Source: Isoetes taiwanensis
Taxonomy: Eukaryota > Streptophyta > Lycopodiopsida > Isoetales > Isoetaceae
Length of the DNA: 64,000 bases
Reading direction: 5' to 3'
NCBI GenBank assembly: GCA_021234155.1
Contig: JAJEKV010000005.1
Coordinates: 10,164,572 to 10,228,571 of the forward strand
In this document: piece after piece, positions 25,201 through 36,884 of the stretch
Numbering within the stretch: the stretch's first letter is position 1
Layout: each line of letters begins with the position of its first letter
Made by a program: the position numbers and the translations under genes
The notes under the pieces: model-generated
Seen by the model: only the letters and a program-made list of their open reading frames with translations
The model's database searches: none
What the model was told of the DNA's origin: nothing

Positions 25201-26960
25201 AAACACTTTGATCTAAACCTTGTCCGAAAATTTTGAAAAACCGGCCTCTGTATGTTGGCGATGACTTAGGAAGCCTGCTGACAAAAAATCAGAATTTAAT
25301 TCCGTACTATGCATTAATTACGAATTTATGAACGTCTTGCTCGCAAAAGCGCCCTTTACTTTAACCGCCACAACGGGAGGAGTACGGATCCAAACTCCAT
25401 TCCATCAGTTCCCCTTGCTTGGCGTTCTCAATCGCATCTTATTAGCCAAGTCCCAAGTGCAAAGGACCAAAACTTCGGCACCCAAAACGCAAAACCCCGC
25501 TAGAACACGGCAACTCATAGGGTTTACGTTTGGAGGCTCTATCCTTGTCGATTCGACTAGGACCTTGGCGCCGTCTTGGCGTGAGGGGGGGTGTTGACGC
25601 CTTGAGCACGGACCCTAAAACCATCCGGGCGGCTTGCCCCAAAAGTCCTCTCCGAAGGCCCCGCAGCGGGACGGCAACTTCCCCTCCGAAATCGTGATTC
25701 GGCTCGCCAATGGACTCGGGCGTCGACATTGCCACGGGGACCAAGTTTCATGGCCAAAAGACCACCCCTTCTCGAGGTAGCGTCAAACTATCTCATGTCC
25801 AACACACTTTCGTAGTCAATTGGCCTAGGAGGTGGTCGCCGAATCACCGCAACGTAGGGCGTAAGTGTTTCTTTCTTTTGCAAAACCGACCAGGTGCAAC
25901 TTGGTCTCTAGGGTAATTTCGGCCTCCGGACGATGTGGCTAAGTCGAATCGCCATTCCGAACCTCCGCAATGTCCGAACGACAAAACACTTTGGTTTCTA
26001 CACCTGGCCGGCCCTTAGACGCCAGCGGTTTGATAAGTTCTCCCGGACGGATATTGATTTTTTGGACCTTATCGAGCGGGGCCCTTGAACGAAGGATTCA
26101 ACGGTGGGGATAGGGGAACCGAGGGGAGTGTGGTCTTTAGCGTCTGGCCCCGTATTTGCCGCCAGAAAGGTCGCCTCGGGGAAACTTTTTTGTGGCTCGC
26201 CTCTTGGGGTTCGGACTCTCCCCTCTAATGAGGCGGCCTTGCAAGGTCCTGGCCTTGTTTGACTTGGGCAAGTGTGTGCGCGGCTCATTTCAACAACAAC
26301 AGTTTGCGGGGCCCGTACTAATGCAAACACTTTGATCTAAACCTTGTCCGGAAATTTTGAAAACCGGCATGTACGTTGGCGATGACTTAAGAAGCCTCTT
26401 GACAAAAATCAGAATTTAATTCCTTACTATGCATTAATTACGAATTTATGAATGTCTTGCTCTTGCCCAACAACGGCTTTGCCCTAGACCGTTCCAATGC
26501 TACCTATTTGATCAGAACTTTATCCGGAAATTCTAAAAATTTGCTGTATCTTTGGGGATGACATAGGAAGCCAACCGACAAAAAATCAGAATTTAATTCC
26601 ATACCATGCATTAATTACGAATTTATGAAGCATGAATGCAAAAGAACGCATAACTAAAAAAATTCGCATCGAAAAAAGGTGGAATTTTGACAAAGCGATT
26701 GCAACGCGTGCGGTGCGGACATGAGAAAAACATTTCACTAGGATATGCGGTGTTGGTGCACGATGAAATAGCTCCGAAGTCTTCCGAAGCTCACATGCCG
26801 CCACAAAAGTTCTCTTTACGAAGGCCACGGGCGATGGGCGAGCAATTTCCCCTCTCCAAAACCATGATTTGGCTCTTCCAATGGACTCGAGAATATCGAC
26901 ATTACCACGGGGACCAACTTTGCGGGGCGAAGACCACCCTTGTTCTCCAAAAGAACAAAG
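19253..26960. repeat. tandem array of ~1.13-kb units inside the CACTA element
   Basis: The landmark TTTGATAAGTTCTC recurs at 19253, 20371, 21509, 22637, 23766, 24905 and 26029, giving six full units of 1118-1139 bp plus a partial seventh up to about 26460. Two further, more diverged pieces of the unit follow: 26463-26630 (GCCCAACAAC through GAATTTATGA) and about 26785-26945 (CACAAAAGTTCTC through AAGACCACCC). Units differ mainly by small indels at recurrent GC-rich spots. Open frames in the units shift between copies and have no family resemblance, so I treat the array as non-coding. Confidence 0.9.
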
Positions 26961-27217
26961 CACACTAGACGCGTCAATGAGGCGTCCGTAGCGGCGTCCG
27001 CGTCCGTAGCGGCGTCGTCGTCGCCGCGACGCGACGCGTCGCCGCACAAAAGTGACGCACGCGATGCGGCGTGGTGCACTGGCGTGGCCAGATCTGCCCG
27101 CGTCAGCGTGTCGACGTCGCACCACACGTCGCATGCGACGTGTCTGCGACGTGACGTCGCATTGACGTCGCATGGTCACGTTATTTGCGACGTCACGTCG
27201 CACAGACGTCGCAAGCC

Positions 27218-27248
27218 CACGTCGCTAAATGTCCATTCTCTTGTTGTG
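27218..27248 (-). repeat. CACTA right terminal inverted repeat
   Basis: It reads CATTCTCTTGTTGTG at its outer end, the complement of the left end with two or three mismatches. It is preceded from about 26965 by a subterminal region rich in GCGTCC, GACGTC and GTCGC motifs, and followed directly by the CAT duplicate. Confidence 0.85.
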
Positions 27249-27251
27249 CAT

Positions 27252-29074
27252 CTTCCTTAAGTACCATTTTTCTTCTTCTTTATGAAATCCAAACACCGTA
27301 GAATGCAAAGAATTTTTGCTCTTTTTTGGCTTCTCATAATCACTGCAGCCAAAACAGAAGAGCAATTTTTTGTTCAAGACCTTGATCTGAAACAGTAGGA
27401 TAGCAAGATTTTTGCTTTCCAAGTTTCCTTCTGTTTTTGGAAACAGAACTCATAATCATCCGCGTGTAAGAGCAGCTTTCTTGCCAGTTCTTTCACTTCC
27501 AACACAGATTTAAATCTACGCATAGAACTAGGTTTCTGCATTTCTTCCTTATCAAATCCTGAGGATGTTTCGCATCTGCTTCTTCCTCATGTCATTCTAT
27601 AACTGCATAAAATTTTCCGATCTGATGAAATAGGGTAGTAGAAATACCTATTTTCACAACACAAAATCCATATCCAGGCGCTAATGCCTGCAATCCGGCG
27701 GCGTAGAAGATCCTTTAGGAGACAAAAGGCAGGATGTCTTCAGCATTTGAAGCAAAGAGCCGATTCCATCAAAAACCGTGAACCAAAAAAAGGATTGGCG
27801 CCAAAACTTGCTGGGGCGTGGCGTTTAGAGAGGGATTTGCTGCTGTCGAGGCACAAGGCCAGGAACACTCTTTCGCAAGATGGCGCAGCCATAACTACCT
27901 CTGACTTGGAATTTCCATGAATTTTTGAAGCCGTAGATGAAATCAAACGACGGAAACAGCAGCCACGTGCACAAAAGTCTCACCTGGCAGCAACGTGGAC
28001 ACTCTAGAATTGCTTCAAAGTGTCCACTTGCGTTTGTGCAAACGTGCGAAAAATCACAAATACGATCCTATCCTATCCTATATTATAATGTTATTCTGTA
28101 AATCCTGGTTTGGATCCAGCCCTAAATCTAACGGTTCAGATTAGCTGAGATCGCTCGAACAACATCTGAAGGCCGAAATTTTCTTTTGAGAGTCGTTCGC
28201 CTTTCCGGCCTTCCGCCCTTTTATCAAAGCCCAAGACCAAGTTACAGAGGCCAGAGCCATTCCGGCATTGCCCAAGGTTTGATCGATGCCCAGTTCAAAG
28301 CCAAAGGCAGAGGTTTGATGGATACCCAGTGAAAGGTTGAATCTATATTTCTATATTTTGTTCTATATTTCTATATTTATGTTGGGTGTGAAAGCAATAA
28401 AAAGTACAAGAAGCTCTAAGATTGCTGAAATTGAAGCGAGTACAAAAATAAAATGTATTCTGTAGTTGCTGATTTGAAGATATAGGACAAACATTCCCTC
28501 ATTCTCAAGAAAGGACAAACTTTTAGGGCATATTATATTGTTTTTGGGTCCAAGCCTGTACTGCCACGACAGGAAGTTTACTACCCATCAACTACCACAT
28601 ACAATACACAAAGAGAACGAGCTTGCAAAGTATAACAATGTCAAAAAAAGAAAGGCATTACAATAATGACTTTAGCAAGAAGATTGCTAACAATGCCACC
28701 ATCATTGATGCTTGCAAAATCTGGTGACTATGAATGATTTGTGTTATCATATAAGAGGTTGTGTAAAAATTTATCTTATCTTATCTTATATAAACATTGT
28801 ACCATAGATTACAATCAATTTAATTTCTTGCACGTGTGAATTTGTTTGCGGATTTTGTAATTATGTTACTCGGTGCAACTTATAGTAGATATGTTGCTTT
28901 ATCGATAATATCATAAGTTGGTCGCATTTTGTTTCGGTGGTGCCTTTTAGACTAACCATGTTATCAGCTCCAATTTTAGAGAATGATAATCTGCTGAAAT
29001 TGTCTATGAAAACTAGGTCAAGAAGAGCCCAAATATTCCAAATTTCAGTAGGTCAAAAATCCCCACTTATGATA
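27252..29074. other. intergenic DNA, no gene recognised
   Basis: The DNA that flanked the CACTA target. Short frames near 27684-27946 on both strands have no recognisable domain. Short TATCC/TATCT runs occur near 28066 and 28770. Confidence 0.4.
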
Positions 29075-29179
29075 TTGTGAGGGTAATGAAATTGGTCCAA
29101 GATCTTGGTTTGCAGCTCCAGGCTAATGCCAGTCATTGCCAAACTAGGAATCCTTTCCAATTACATTATTCTTATACAA
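29075..29179. mobile_element. ~105-bp foldback MITE, copy 1
   Basis: The ends TTGTGAGGGTAATGAAATTGG and CCAATTACATTATTCTTATACAA form arms of about 45 bp that include GGTTTGCAG facing TTGCCAAAC around a short GC loop. A close relative lies at 38954-39061. It is a miniature foldback element without coding capacity. No clean target duplication was found. Confidence 0.75.
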
Positions 29180-30152
29180 CGAACTATCTAGAATGTAATT
29201 CAAATGCATGATATTGTCAAGTGTGAACCTTCAAGCATTTAGATATACATTGTTACAAAACATGCGCAAGCGCATGAAACGGTGACTTGGTTTCATCATT
29301 AACAGGTTTCCAACTTTTCTTAGGTAAACAAGGGTAGAAAAGTTTGAACTATAATATCCAAATATAAGGCAACGTTACGTTTTTCTAAACTGATACCGCA
29401 ATAGTAGCAGCACTACAATATTGATATTATTGGAACTTCATCAACAATTCCAAAACATTCATATATTATATTTTATTATTTGTGTTTCGCCACAATATTT
29501 TGAGCATGTAGCTATGATATTTATCTATATTGAGGATGATGACTGCAATTCATCATAATGTCCCACCTTATGCCTAGCTATGAACAAACACCATTCACAG
29601 CTCAAAAAGATACCGATGCAACATTTTTTAACTAAAATGAAGAAGCTAGGTTTCTTCTAAGACATTGTTAAAGCTTTGAAAAGTTTTTATTATAATAAAA
29701 ACTTACAAAAGTTGGATTCATTTTTCTCATTGCGGCCAAAACATTTACAGTCGACATTGCTGGGCACCATTACTAGTATTAAATTATTAGTGTGGGGTTG
29801 CCCGCTCTCGCGGATGTACCATACCCTGTAGTACCAAACTCCGTTTCCTCATTTGTGTGCTTCCCTCCCCAACGTGTGACAAGTGTCGCTTGTTCGTCCA
29901 ACTTGAAACCAGGGTACCTATACTATCGACCCACCCATTGTGCACTTGAAGACCCCCTACTGTGGTCATTCCAAGGCATGATTCAATGATGGGGCTTGGA
30001 ATTGGAGGGCAAATTCTAGCCACAACCCCCTTGAACGAGATGGATTATCAAGATTATCAAGATTATACAGCAGGCTCGAGCAATTCGATCAGACATAGAG
30101 CAATCCGGCCAAGAAACAATCTCTTCCCCTATTTTCGCTCCACACAAGAGCG

Positions 30153-30530
30153 ATGGTGTCGACTAGAGCCCGACCAGAGATCAATGCCACAGCTTCAAGC
30201 AGTGGCAGACCAACGGCAGCGGCAAGCAAAAGGGTTTGTGCGCCCAAAGCTAAGAAGAAAGGGCCAGCAACAAGTGGATCTGCACCTGCAATGCCAAGGA
30301 GACCAACAAAGCGACGGCAATGGATGGAGGACGAGATGTCAGGTGTACTTGATGAGGTTAGTGAAAATGAAATTTCAATTAGAGAGGGATCTAGACGGTC
30401 TGGCATACCAGAGTCACTGGCCGTATGGCCAGATTGAAAAACATACTAGGCACCCCCAGATCCTGACACCAACCCAAGAAAAGGCTGTGTAGAAGCTATT
30501 CAAGTTGGCTTGATTCATTGCCCTGGCACA
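30153..30530 (+). pseudogene. pogo-like transposase N terminus, broken
   Basis: An open frame from 30153 has a basic, Ala/Lys/Pro-rich N terminus (PTKRRQWMEDEMSGVLDEV) followed by SENEISIREGSRRSGIPESL. This matches the psq-type helix-turn-helix that opens pogo/CENP-B/Jerky transposases: W at the start, an acidic helix, then SIRxASRxxGIP. After GIPESL the frame closes at 30437, but in another frame the linker continues with QIEKHTRHPQILTPTQEKAV, like the LTxxQExAL entry to the second DNA-binding helix. One frameshift and a stop are implied. No DDE catalytic domain follows. Confidence 0.55.
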
Positions 30531-31025
30531 TGACACCTCCAATGTTTCGACACTCCCGAGAGAAATCTCAGGGTGTCTTTGCTTGAAAAGCTTCCACCAT
30601 TTGCACCATCCAAGGCCGAATTAGCGTCCTTTGCTATCTCAGATAGGGTCACTCCCATCCCCTGCTCAGCCCTGCCTATTGCCCAATTAACCAGGTTTCC
30701 ACCTATGGGGCTTCTTCGGGGCAGCCAACGGTTTGGGGAGGGTCTTGCTTGCAGTAGGAGGATGTCTAGTCGTGTTGACCTGGTCTTGACATTGACTGGA
30801 GGAGGTGGCCTTTCTTATTCTGTCCACTGGCTGAAGGCGTTCCTTCTAATTGCCTCCCAACTTGTGTGCAGTACTCTTACGCCTTCGTTTTATCGTGGGT
30901 GGCCCAAGTTGGTCGGGCATCCTACTTGGCCCTGCCCAGGTTCTCTTTGTGCATGTCTTTCCAGCGCTTGGCGGACTTCGATACTTTTTAGCATCTCAGT
31001 TAAGTTATATATCGGTTTGGCATAG

Positions 31026-31541
31026 CTACCATTTGTAGTTCAATAGGCTATTGGAGCTCGGGAGTAATATATTCAGGGAGGTCATCCCAGAGGAAGCTCT
31101 AAGTCTCCTCATCATAATAATACAAGGGTAGGGTAAGAGGGCATCCCCCATTTCCCAAGTAAACGTATTGCACACCTCTATCCTTTGGGTCTCTTGCTCT
31201 AGCCAAGTCCATGACCCTCTGTGCCTCCACTCTCGCAGCTTCCTCATCGTTGATAGTCGCAGATTCCTGGGAGGGGGTAATACTTAGTTAGCGTCAGGGC
31301 TTGGTCTGGCTGATCCACAAGGGTATACGTCTCGCCAATAACGTTGAGCTTGAGTAGAAACCGGCCAGTCAGGTGAAAGAGGGGGTAAGGTATCCGGCCT
31401 CCCACTGTAAAAACATTGGACTAATTGGTCAAGAAGGAGTTCGACCTTCTCGGGATCTCCAGCGAGGTTGCTTCCAAGCTCACCAAAAATCTGGGTCACG
31501 TCGAGTGTCTCATAGCTCTGCTCATACCTAAAGCGAGGCAT
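31026..31541 (-). pseudogene. possible gag-N-terminus-like open frames
   Basis: From an ATG at 31541 the minus strand reads MPRFRYEQSYETLDVTQIFG to a stop near 31284. In another frame it continues with TINDEEAARVEAQRVMDLAR and LPLYYYDEET near 31120. The layout faintly resembles the N-terminal gag of the Ty3 element at 50083 (MATADFRRWY...DDIFQVFG near the start; IIINGEEYLLLSDIQNLP later). A TATA-like ATATAAAA lies about 210 bp upstream on the same strand. The similarity is by eye only; an unrelated decayed gene is equally possible. Confidence 0.25.
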
Positions 31542-31755
31542 AGCTGTGGAGGAGGAAGCGCTTGGGTGAGGAGCTAGGGCGGCGCCTGGCTATGGCAGAG
31601 CAGACTCTAGTGGTTGGGCGAGCTTGGCTATGGCAGAAGGAATCTTGAGGTCCGGTGGCTATGGCGGTTTGAGGAGGAGGAAGGAAGCAAAAACAGTAAA
31701 AAAATTGTCTCCAGAAAATTTAAATCCCTAACTGCCTCTTCATGACTATTTTATA

Positions 31756-34700
31756 TGGCATTTTTTTATACAGTGGGTATAATGCGGCGCCGAGGGGGTT
31801 TCCGCATTTTTAAATTGGATTCTAAACTCACTTTTCCCTGCCAGCACCACCTTTAACAAAACCCTAATATCTCATAGAGCATCTCCTAGTAGGGCTTTTA
31901 GGGGGTCTTAGCTATTCAAACATTCCCGACATAATGTGACAAAAATCGCAGTGGCAGACTCATTTGTGCATCATTTTTTGAAATTTATTGGAGGTTTAGA
32001 TCATGTGTTGGGTGAAATTGACAGGCAAAAGTTCATCTTTGCATTTTAAAAGGGATGGTTTTGTGGTATTTTGCATTCGACTTTCTTTAGTTCTCACATT
32101 TTGATGCAAGAAGTTGTCTTTTATTCCTTTCCGTAACTTCCAGCAAATAGATACAATTTTTCTACATGAAACCATCGAAATAAAATTGAGTTTTCTTGTC
32201 ATCTAGAGGATGGTTATAAAAAGGAATAAGGGAAGACCATAGATTTGTGAGCTCAAATATTATCATCCGTAAGCAAAGGCCAAAGGTAAACAAGGTGCTG
32301 CGCACGGAGGGTTGCCCTTCATGGCCGGAGGGTGAAGTGGCTTAAACCATAGTTGAAAGTCATGTTTTGACAATTAATTCAAATTGCTACTTCTAGACAA
32401 TAGAATACTTGATACCATGGCCAACTTAAACATTTTTTAATGCCTTATCCCCAAAAAATAGGTTCCATTACAAGGCTGCGTAATTTAAAGTTGGTGAAAG
32501 GCAGAATAGCAAGGCTAGAAAAGCGAAGAAATGGTAACTTATCCATTAAGATGCATGCAAAATCATTAGAGACACATCTTCCACAGATCTAAGAAATTGA
32601 AGTTTTGCATATGTCTGGCAGCTACTAAGGTGCTAGGCTACTTTGAAGCTTGCTGCAAAGGTAACTAGAGTTGGCTAATTGGAAATAAGAGAATTTAGAT
32701 TAAAGATGGCACTAACCACTGACATTGTCTTTGTGTTCTTTATAAGGGCATAAGATCCCCATGCCAGATCTTGTTTCTGAGTATCATCAAGCCAATTTTC
32801 CATAAGTAGTTTATGCTGCAAATTGTAAGGGAGCCCTACTCTTACTGAAGTGTTCGATCCCTGTACTTGGAGAAATTGAATTATTTAGTTTTTACCAATT
32901 CATGATCATCGCTTTAATAAGAAAGTGAAGTTTCATACTTTCAACAATCTCCGAACAGAAGGAAGTATCCCTGCCGCAGCTGCCAAGAGAATGCCTACAA
33001 CCTCTGATCTCTATGCTCCAGGAGGGAAAAAGAAAATGGGAGATTACAAAGGTCCAATATAGCACTTGACAAACGATAAATAATATGCTAGTTGGGGTGC
33101 AGTGATGGAGTCAGGGGTAGTAAAGTGATTCAATAGTAAAAGTGAACCAAGTGAAATCCAATAATCCTAGGCAATTCAGATTCGTCGAGTTCAGGAATCC
33201 CTAAAACCAACAAATTGTATAGTTCAAAGAGGATAAATAACCTATAACAAGTTCTAAATGTTGGAATTGCGTCTATGGCCTGATACATCAATGCTGTATA
33301 GAGTCAGGACTGTACTCATTCTTGCCCCATGCTTCTTTCTTTTCTGGCCTCCATCCTTCTTTCTTTGGCCATTTGTCATGCCTCCTTTGCGCGTCTTTCT
33401 CATGGTTCAAGCCATTGGGTCATCCTTACTATGAAGCATTGTCTATAAGGAAAAGGTGCAAATATGAGAAAATGCATCTACTGCTATCCATATTGCACTA
33501 GTCTCTGAGTGGTGGGAAGAAAGGCAATAGGGATGATCCATAATGCCAGCAGGATCTGCCACTGTCGAATTGGTTTTGCATTCAGTACCACCACCATGTT
33601 CCTAGCACATTTGATCTTCTTTTCAATAGTCTGTTATTAATCGGGCTTAGGTTTCTCTCCGAGAAAGGTCAGGTCAGGTCTGCGCAAGGGTTATATGCTT
33701 TGTTTATCAGTTGATCATGATGACCTTCCTTTAACATTTCCAAGAAGCAATGAAAGCATCTTTCAATAAAAAAAAAAAAAAAAAGGTAATCCTTAAAATT
33801 ATCAACTATGTCCTCTACCTGGAAATAAGAAAGAGGTTAAAAATCGGCAAAAGTATCTAATAGAAGTCTGCAAATTCATTAATAATGTATCTGATTCAGA
33901 GCATCATAATCCTCAAAATATAAGTCGTATCCTAGTTACCGCAAAATAAATTATGGCACTAACATAAAAAAAAAAAAAAAAGAAAGGAAATAAACGTCAA
34001 GTTTTGCTTTTAAATCCCGTGCAAATCCGTACAAACAATTGCTCCACTGCAAATTTTGAGTCTTTAAGGAATCATAAAATTTCAGTTATTGACAACAAAA
34101 GGACTATTATGGGCACATTCTCTATATACACTGCATCCAATGCAGGTATAGACAAACCTAAATCAATGCATGGATTTGCAAGAAACAAATGCATACAAAT
34201 GCATGGATTTGCAAGAAACAACAAGTTATAGCAGAGGTTGTTCTTGTTGGGACCTATTAGATAGAAGCGTTAATGGTTAAGATCATTAGTAAGAAAAATT
34301 CACCTGTCGTGCATGCGCATTTCGTAGATATCATGTAGCCAAAACAAACCCTTGAAGGAGATGAAGGTAGCCTTGGCACCCACAATTCAGTTCTGTAAGA
34401 ACTTGCTAGTTTACTCGGATGTGTCATGATCTACCGAAATTGGCAGCTGAATCTGCGATGAAAATCCTCCCAAAAGCGTCTGCCCAAGATTAATACCGAT
34501 CATCTCAAAACTTCATGTCTTCTGTTATAGAATTAACAACAATTCTACATTTTTCCGAAAAACTTGAGCTGGACACACTATCTACACGCTATCCCATTGG
34601 CCCATGCTGAGAACGCTAATAGAGGCCATCACTACATTAATGCCTGTAACCTCATAACCTTTTCATGGGTTTGATCAACCAACAAGTTCCTCTGATCTGA

Positions 34701-35159
34701 ACTAGCAAATTTTATTTTACAGCACAAGAAGATTTTGTAAAAAAGGGTAAAGGTTTCTTGGCAGCATCAAGCTCCTCGTGACATAAAAAAATAAAAGGTT
34801 AAGTGACAAAATCTATCCCGTCTTTACCTGCCGTCCACACAAGTCACATGCTGCCGCATAACAAAACACATAACAAATTACCAAATAGATTCCTTTCAAG
34901 AAATGAGCCCTACATCATAGAAACTCTTATGGCCATAAAACACAGCAGAATATAGAGGACACTGGAGACCTTAAGCAGTGCAAGAGGAAGAAGTGATTCC
35001 AGGTAACTAACAGAATCGTGTTGTCATTCATTACATGCTTGCCTCGAAAGGCATACAATCAGTCTTTAATATGGAACATGTCACTGCACATTGGTATCTC
35101 TTCATTGGAGGTTCATAAGAGTATAAATAAGTCAAAGGAACAAAACATACCTCCATCCT
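31756..35159. other. intergenic DNA, no gene recognised
   Basis: AT-rich, with A runs at about 33769-33784 and 33967-33981 and a direct repeat GCATGGATTTGCAAGAAACA at 34168 and 34201. I see no coding segment that I can support, though the last exon of the 14-3-3 remnant may lie near the right edge. Confidence 0.4.
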
Positions 35160-36211
35160 CCTGCAAATCAGAGGTCCACAAAGTCAAGTTGTCCCTGAGA
35201 AGCTGCATAATCAAGGTGCTATCCTTGTAGGATTCTTCGTTCAATGTATCAAGCTCTGCAATAGCTTCGTCAAATGCTTATTTTGCTAAATGGCAAGCCT
35301 TACATAAACGTTCATATATTGCATATTAGTTACAACTTTTAAGATTATGCTTCTTCAAAAATGCAAGATAAAATATATAAAAAAGATACCGGTCTGGTGA
35401 ATTCAAAATCTCATAGCAGAAAACAGAAAAGTTGAGTGCTAATCCAAGTCTTATGGGATGCGTAGGAGCTAAATCGAATGCTTCAGGTGTTGGAAGCAGC
35501 CTATAATATCACAAAGAAATGGTAGTCAGCAGAGAGATATTAAAGGACAAATAAACAAAATTAGCCAGGAACATAAGTGAATGATTAATGACATGATGCA
35601 AATACCTAATAATACCTGGTATGCTTTCAAAGATTGATCTGCTGCATCTTTTCGTTTGTTTCCTGTCTTGAACTCTGCAAGGTAATGATAATAGTCTCCC
35701 TTCCTGCATAGAATCGAAAATGGACTCCTTATAATATGCATAACCTAGAATATGAAAAGAGATACCATGCAAGAATGGGGCATACATCTTATAATAGAAG
35801 ATGGTAGATTCACCAGTGCTAGAGGAAGGAATGAGATGCTCGTCAATGATAGTAAGAATATCGTTGCAGATCTTAGAAAGTTCATCTTCCTCTTTTCGCT
35901 GGTATTAGAAGACAAAATCCTCCATGAAGCATGGCGAGCACCAATAACATTCTTATAACCTACGAACAAGAGATTCCTTTCTTCGAACAAAAGCGAGCTA
36001 CCTTAGTTTTTCGATTAATAATGAGATCTAGCAAGAAGAATCGGATAAAAAGCGTGGAGGCGGCAAAATCTAAGAAAAAAGATATCAAAATGGCGATGAA
36101 AATGAGTGAATCAATTAAAAGATTCTTACCATCGTATCGCTCAGCCTGCTCGGCAAGCTTGGCCACATAAACATGGTCATCACACTCCTTGTCGGTGCTC
36201 ATGTTGTTCAT
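35160..36211 (-). pseudogene. 14-3-3 protein pseudogene
   Basis: 14-3-3 proteins are dimeric phosphoserine/threonine-binding adaptors. Minus-strand exon pieces occur in family order: an ATG exon (36211-36130) with YVAKLAEQAERYDG, then [80 protein letters not shown] and [20 protein letters not shown] ending [18 protein letters not shown]. Defects: most of the EMVE...LTVEERN stretch is missing, there is a frame change between [12 protein letters not shown] and the ELSKIC segment, and a TAA replaces the conserved Gln codon before AFDEAIAEL (about 35273). The introns are kept, so this is a decayed gene copy and not a processed pseudogene. Confidence 0.88.
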
Positions 36212-36770
36212 GTCTTGGAATTTTTCAACTTTACCGGAGTTTTTTGCCCACCAAAGACCATGCCTCAATCACCTGCTTACTATGAGATTGGAGATCACCT
36301 GCTTACTATAAAGGATTGGGAATTGCTTTCCAGATACTGATCCATTTATCTATACCAGATCTATCATATGTCTGTCCAGTGTATGCTGTAACTAGATCTT
36401 GCATGGACAAATCCTTTTTTTCCATCTTATTGCCTCTCACATATTTGATGGAATACCAAAGGATTCCTAAATTTCATGGTTTTCTTTCCTGATAAGAGCA
36501 TCAAGTGTTTAAGAGCCAACTTTCATGTACATACCAGCCGGATCACAGAAGGAACATTTACAGAGAGTATGGAAGCGCAAGAGCATTATACAACGAAATG
36601 CAGAAAGAAAGACCTTTTGGAAGCCGTAGAAGAAAAAAATGGCATCAACCATGCTCCGGCAAATGGGGCTGGATGACCGAGCATTTACAGGCAGTAGACA
36701 GTTTTTAGCAGTCACCAGCATATGCTAGGCATATGCCGGCATATACCTGCCCACATACCCACATAAACAA

Positions 36771-36884
36771 GGGTTTGCCCCCCTAGGGGCAACCCAAAAA
36801 CCTTGTACTTTATTCGATGTTATCCAAGGGTTTGCCCCCCTAGGGGCAACCCAAAAACCTTGTACTTTATTCGATGTTATCCAA
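36771..36884. repeat. 57-bp tandem duplication with a hairpin
   Basis: The unit GGGTTTGCCCCCCTAGGGGC...TTCGATGTTATCCA occurs twice head to tail. Each copy holds a GC palindrome (GGGTTTGCCCC facing GGGGCAACCC). Just upstream, at about 36720-36747, CATATGC/GCATATG phrases add further short inverted repeats. Confidence 0.85.

Larger units (their letters stand above)
16948..27248. mobile_element. 10.3-kb non-autonomous CACTA-type DNA transposon
   Basis: The left end reads CACAACAAGAAAAGGGTCAT and the right end, reverse-complemented, CACAACAAGAGAATGGACAT; both continue TTAGCGACGT. This closely resembles the CACTACAAGAAAA termini of plant CACTA elements. A 3-bp target duplication, CAT (16945-16947 and 27249-27251), fits the superfamily. 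Both subterminal regions are crowded with GCGACGTC-type motifs in both orientations, as expected for transposase-binding subterminal repeats. No TNP2/TNPA-like transposase is recognisable; most of the interior is a 1.13-kb tandem array (19253 to about 26960). It would depend on a transposase encoded elsewhere. Confidence 0.88.

Noticed and set aside
19201-26330. Many overlapping open frames of 60-180 codons in the 1.13-kb array
   Set aside because: They occur on both strands, shift between units with small indels, and have no domain similarity. The array is GC-rich, which lengthens chance frames.
19253-26460. Ribosomal DNA spacer or a CRISPR-like array
   Set aside because: There is no rRNA core sequence, and the units are contiguous 1.1-kb repeats without spacers.
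27672-27946. Basic frame MPAIRRRRRSFRRQK and the opposing Ser/Ala-rich frame as small genes
   Set aside because: Short, overlapping on opposite strands, with no recognisable motif or splice support; also tested and rejected as the missing N terminus of the UTP21-like gene.
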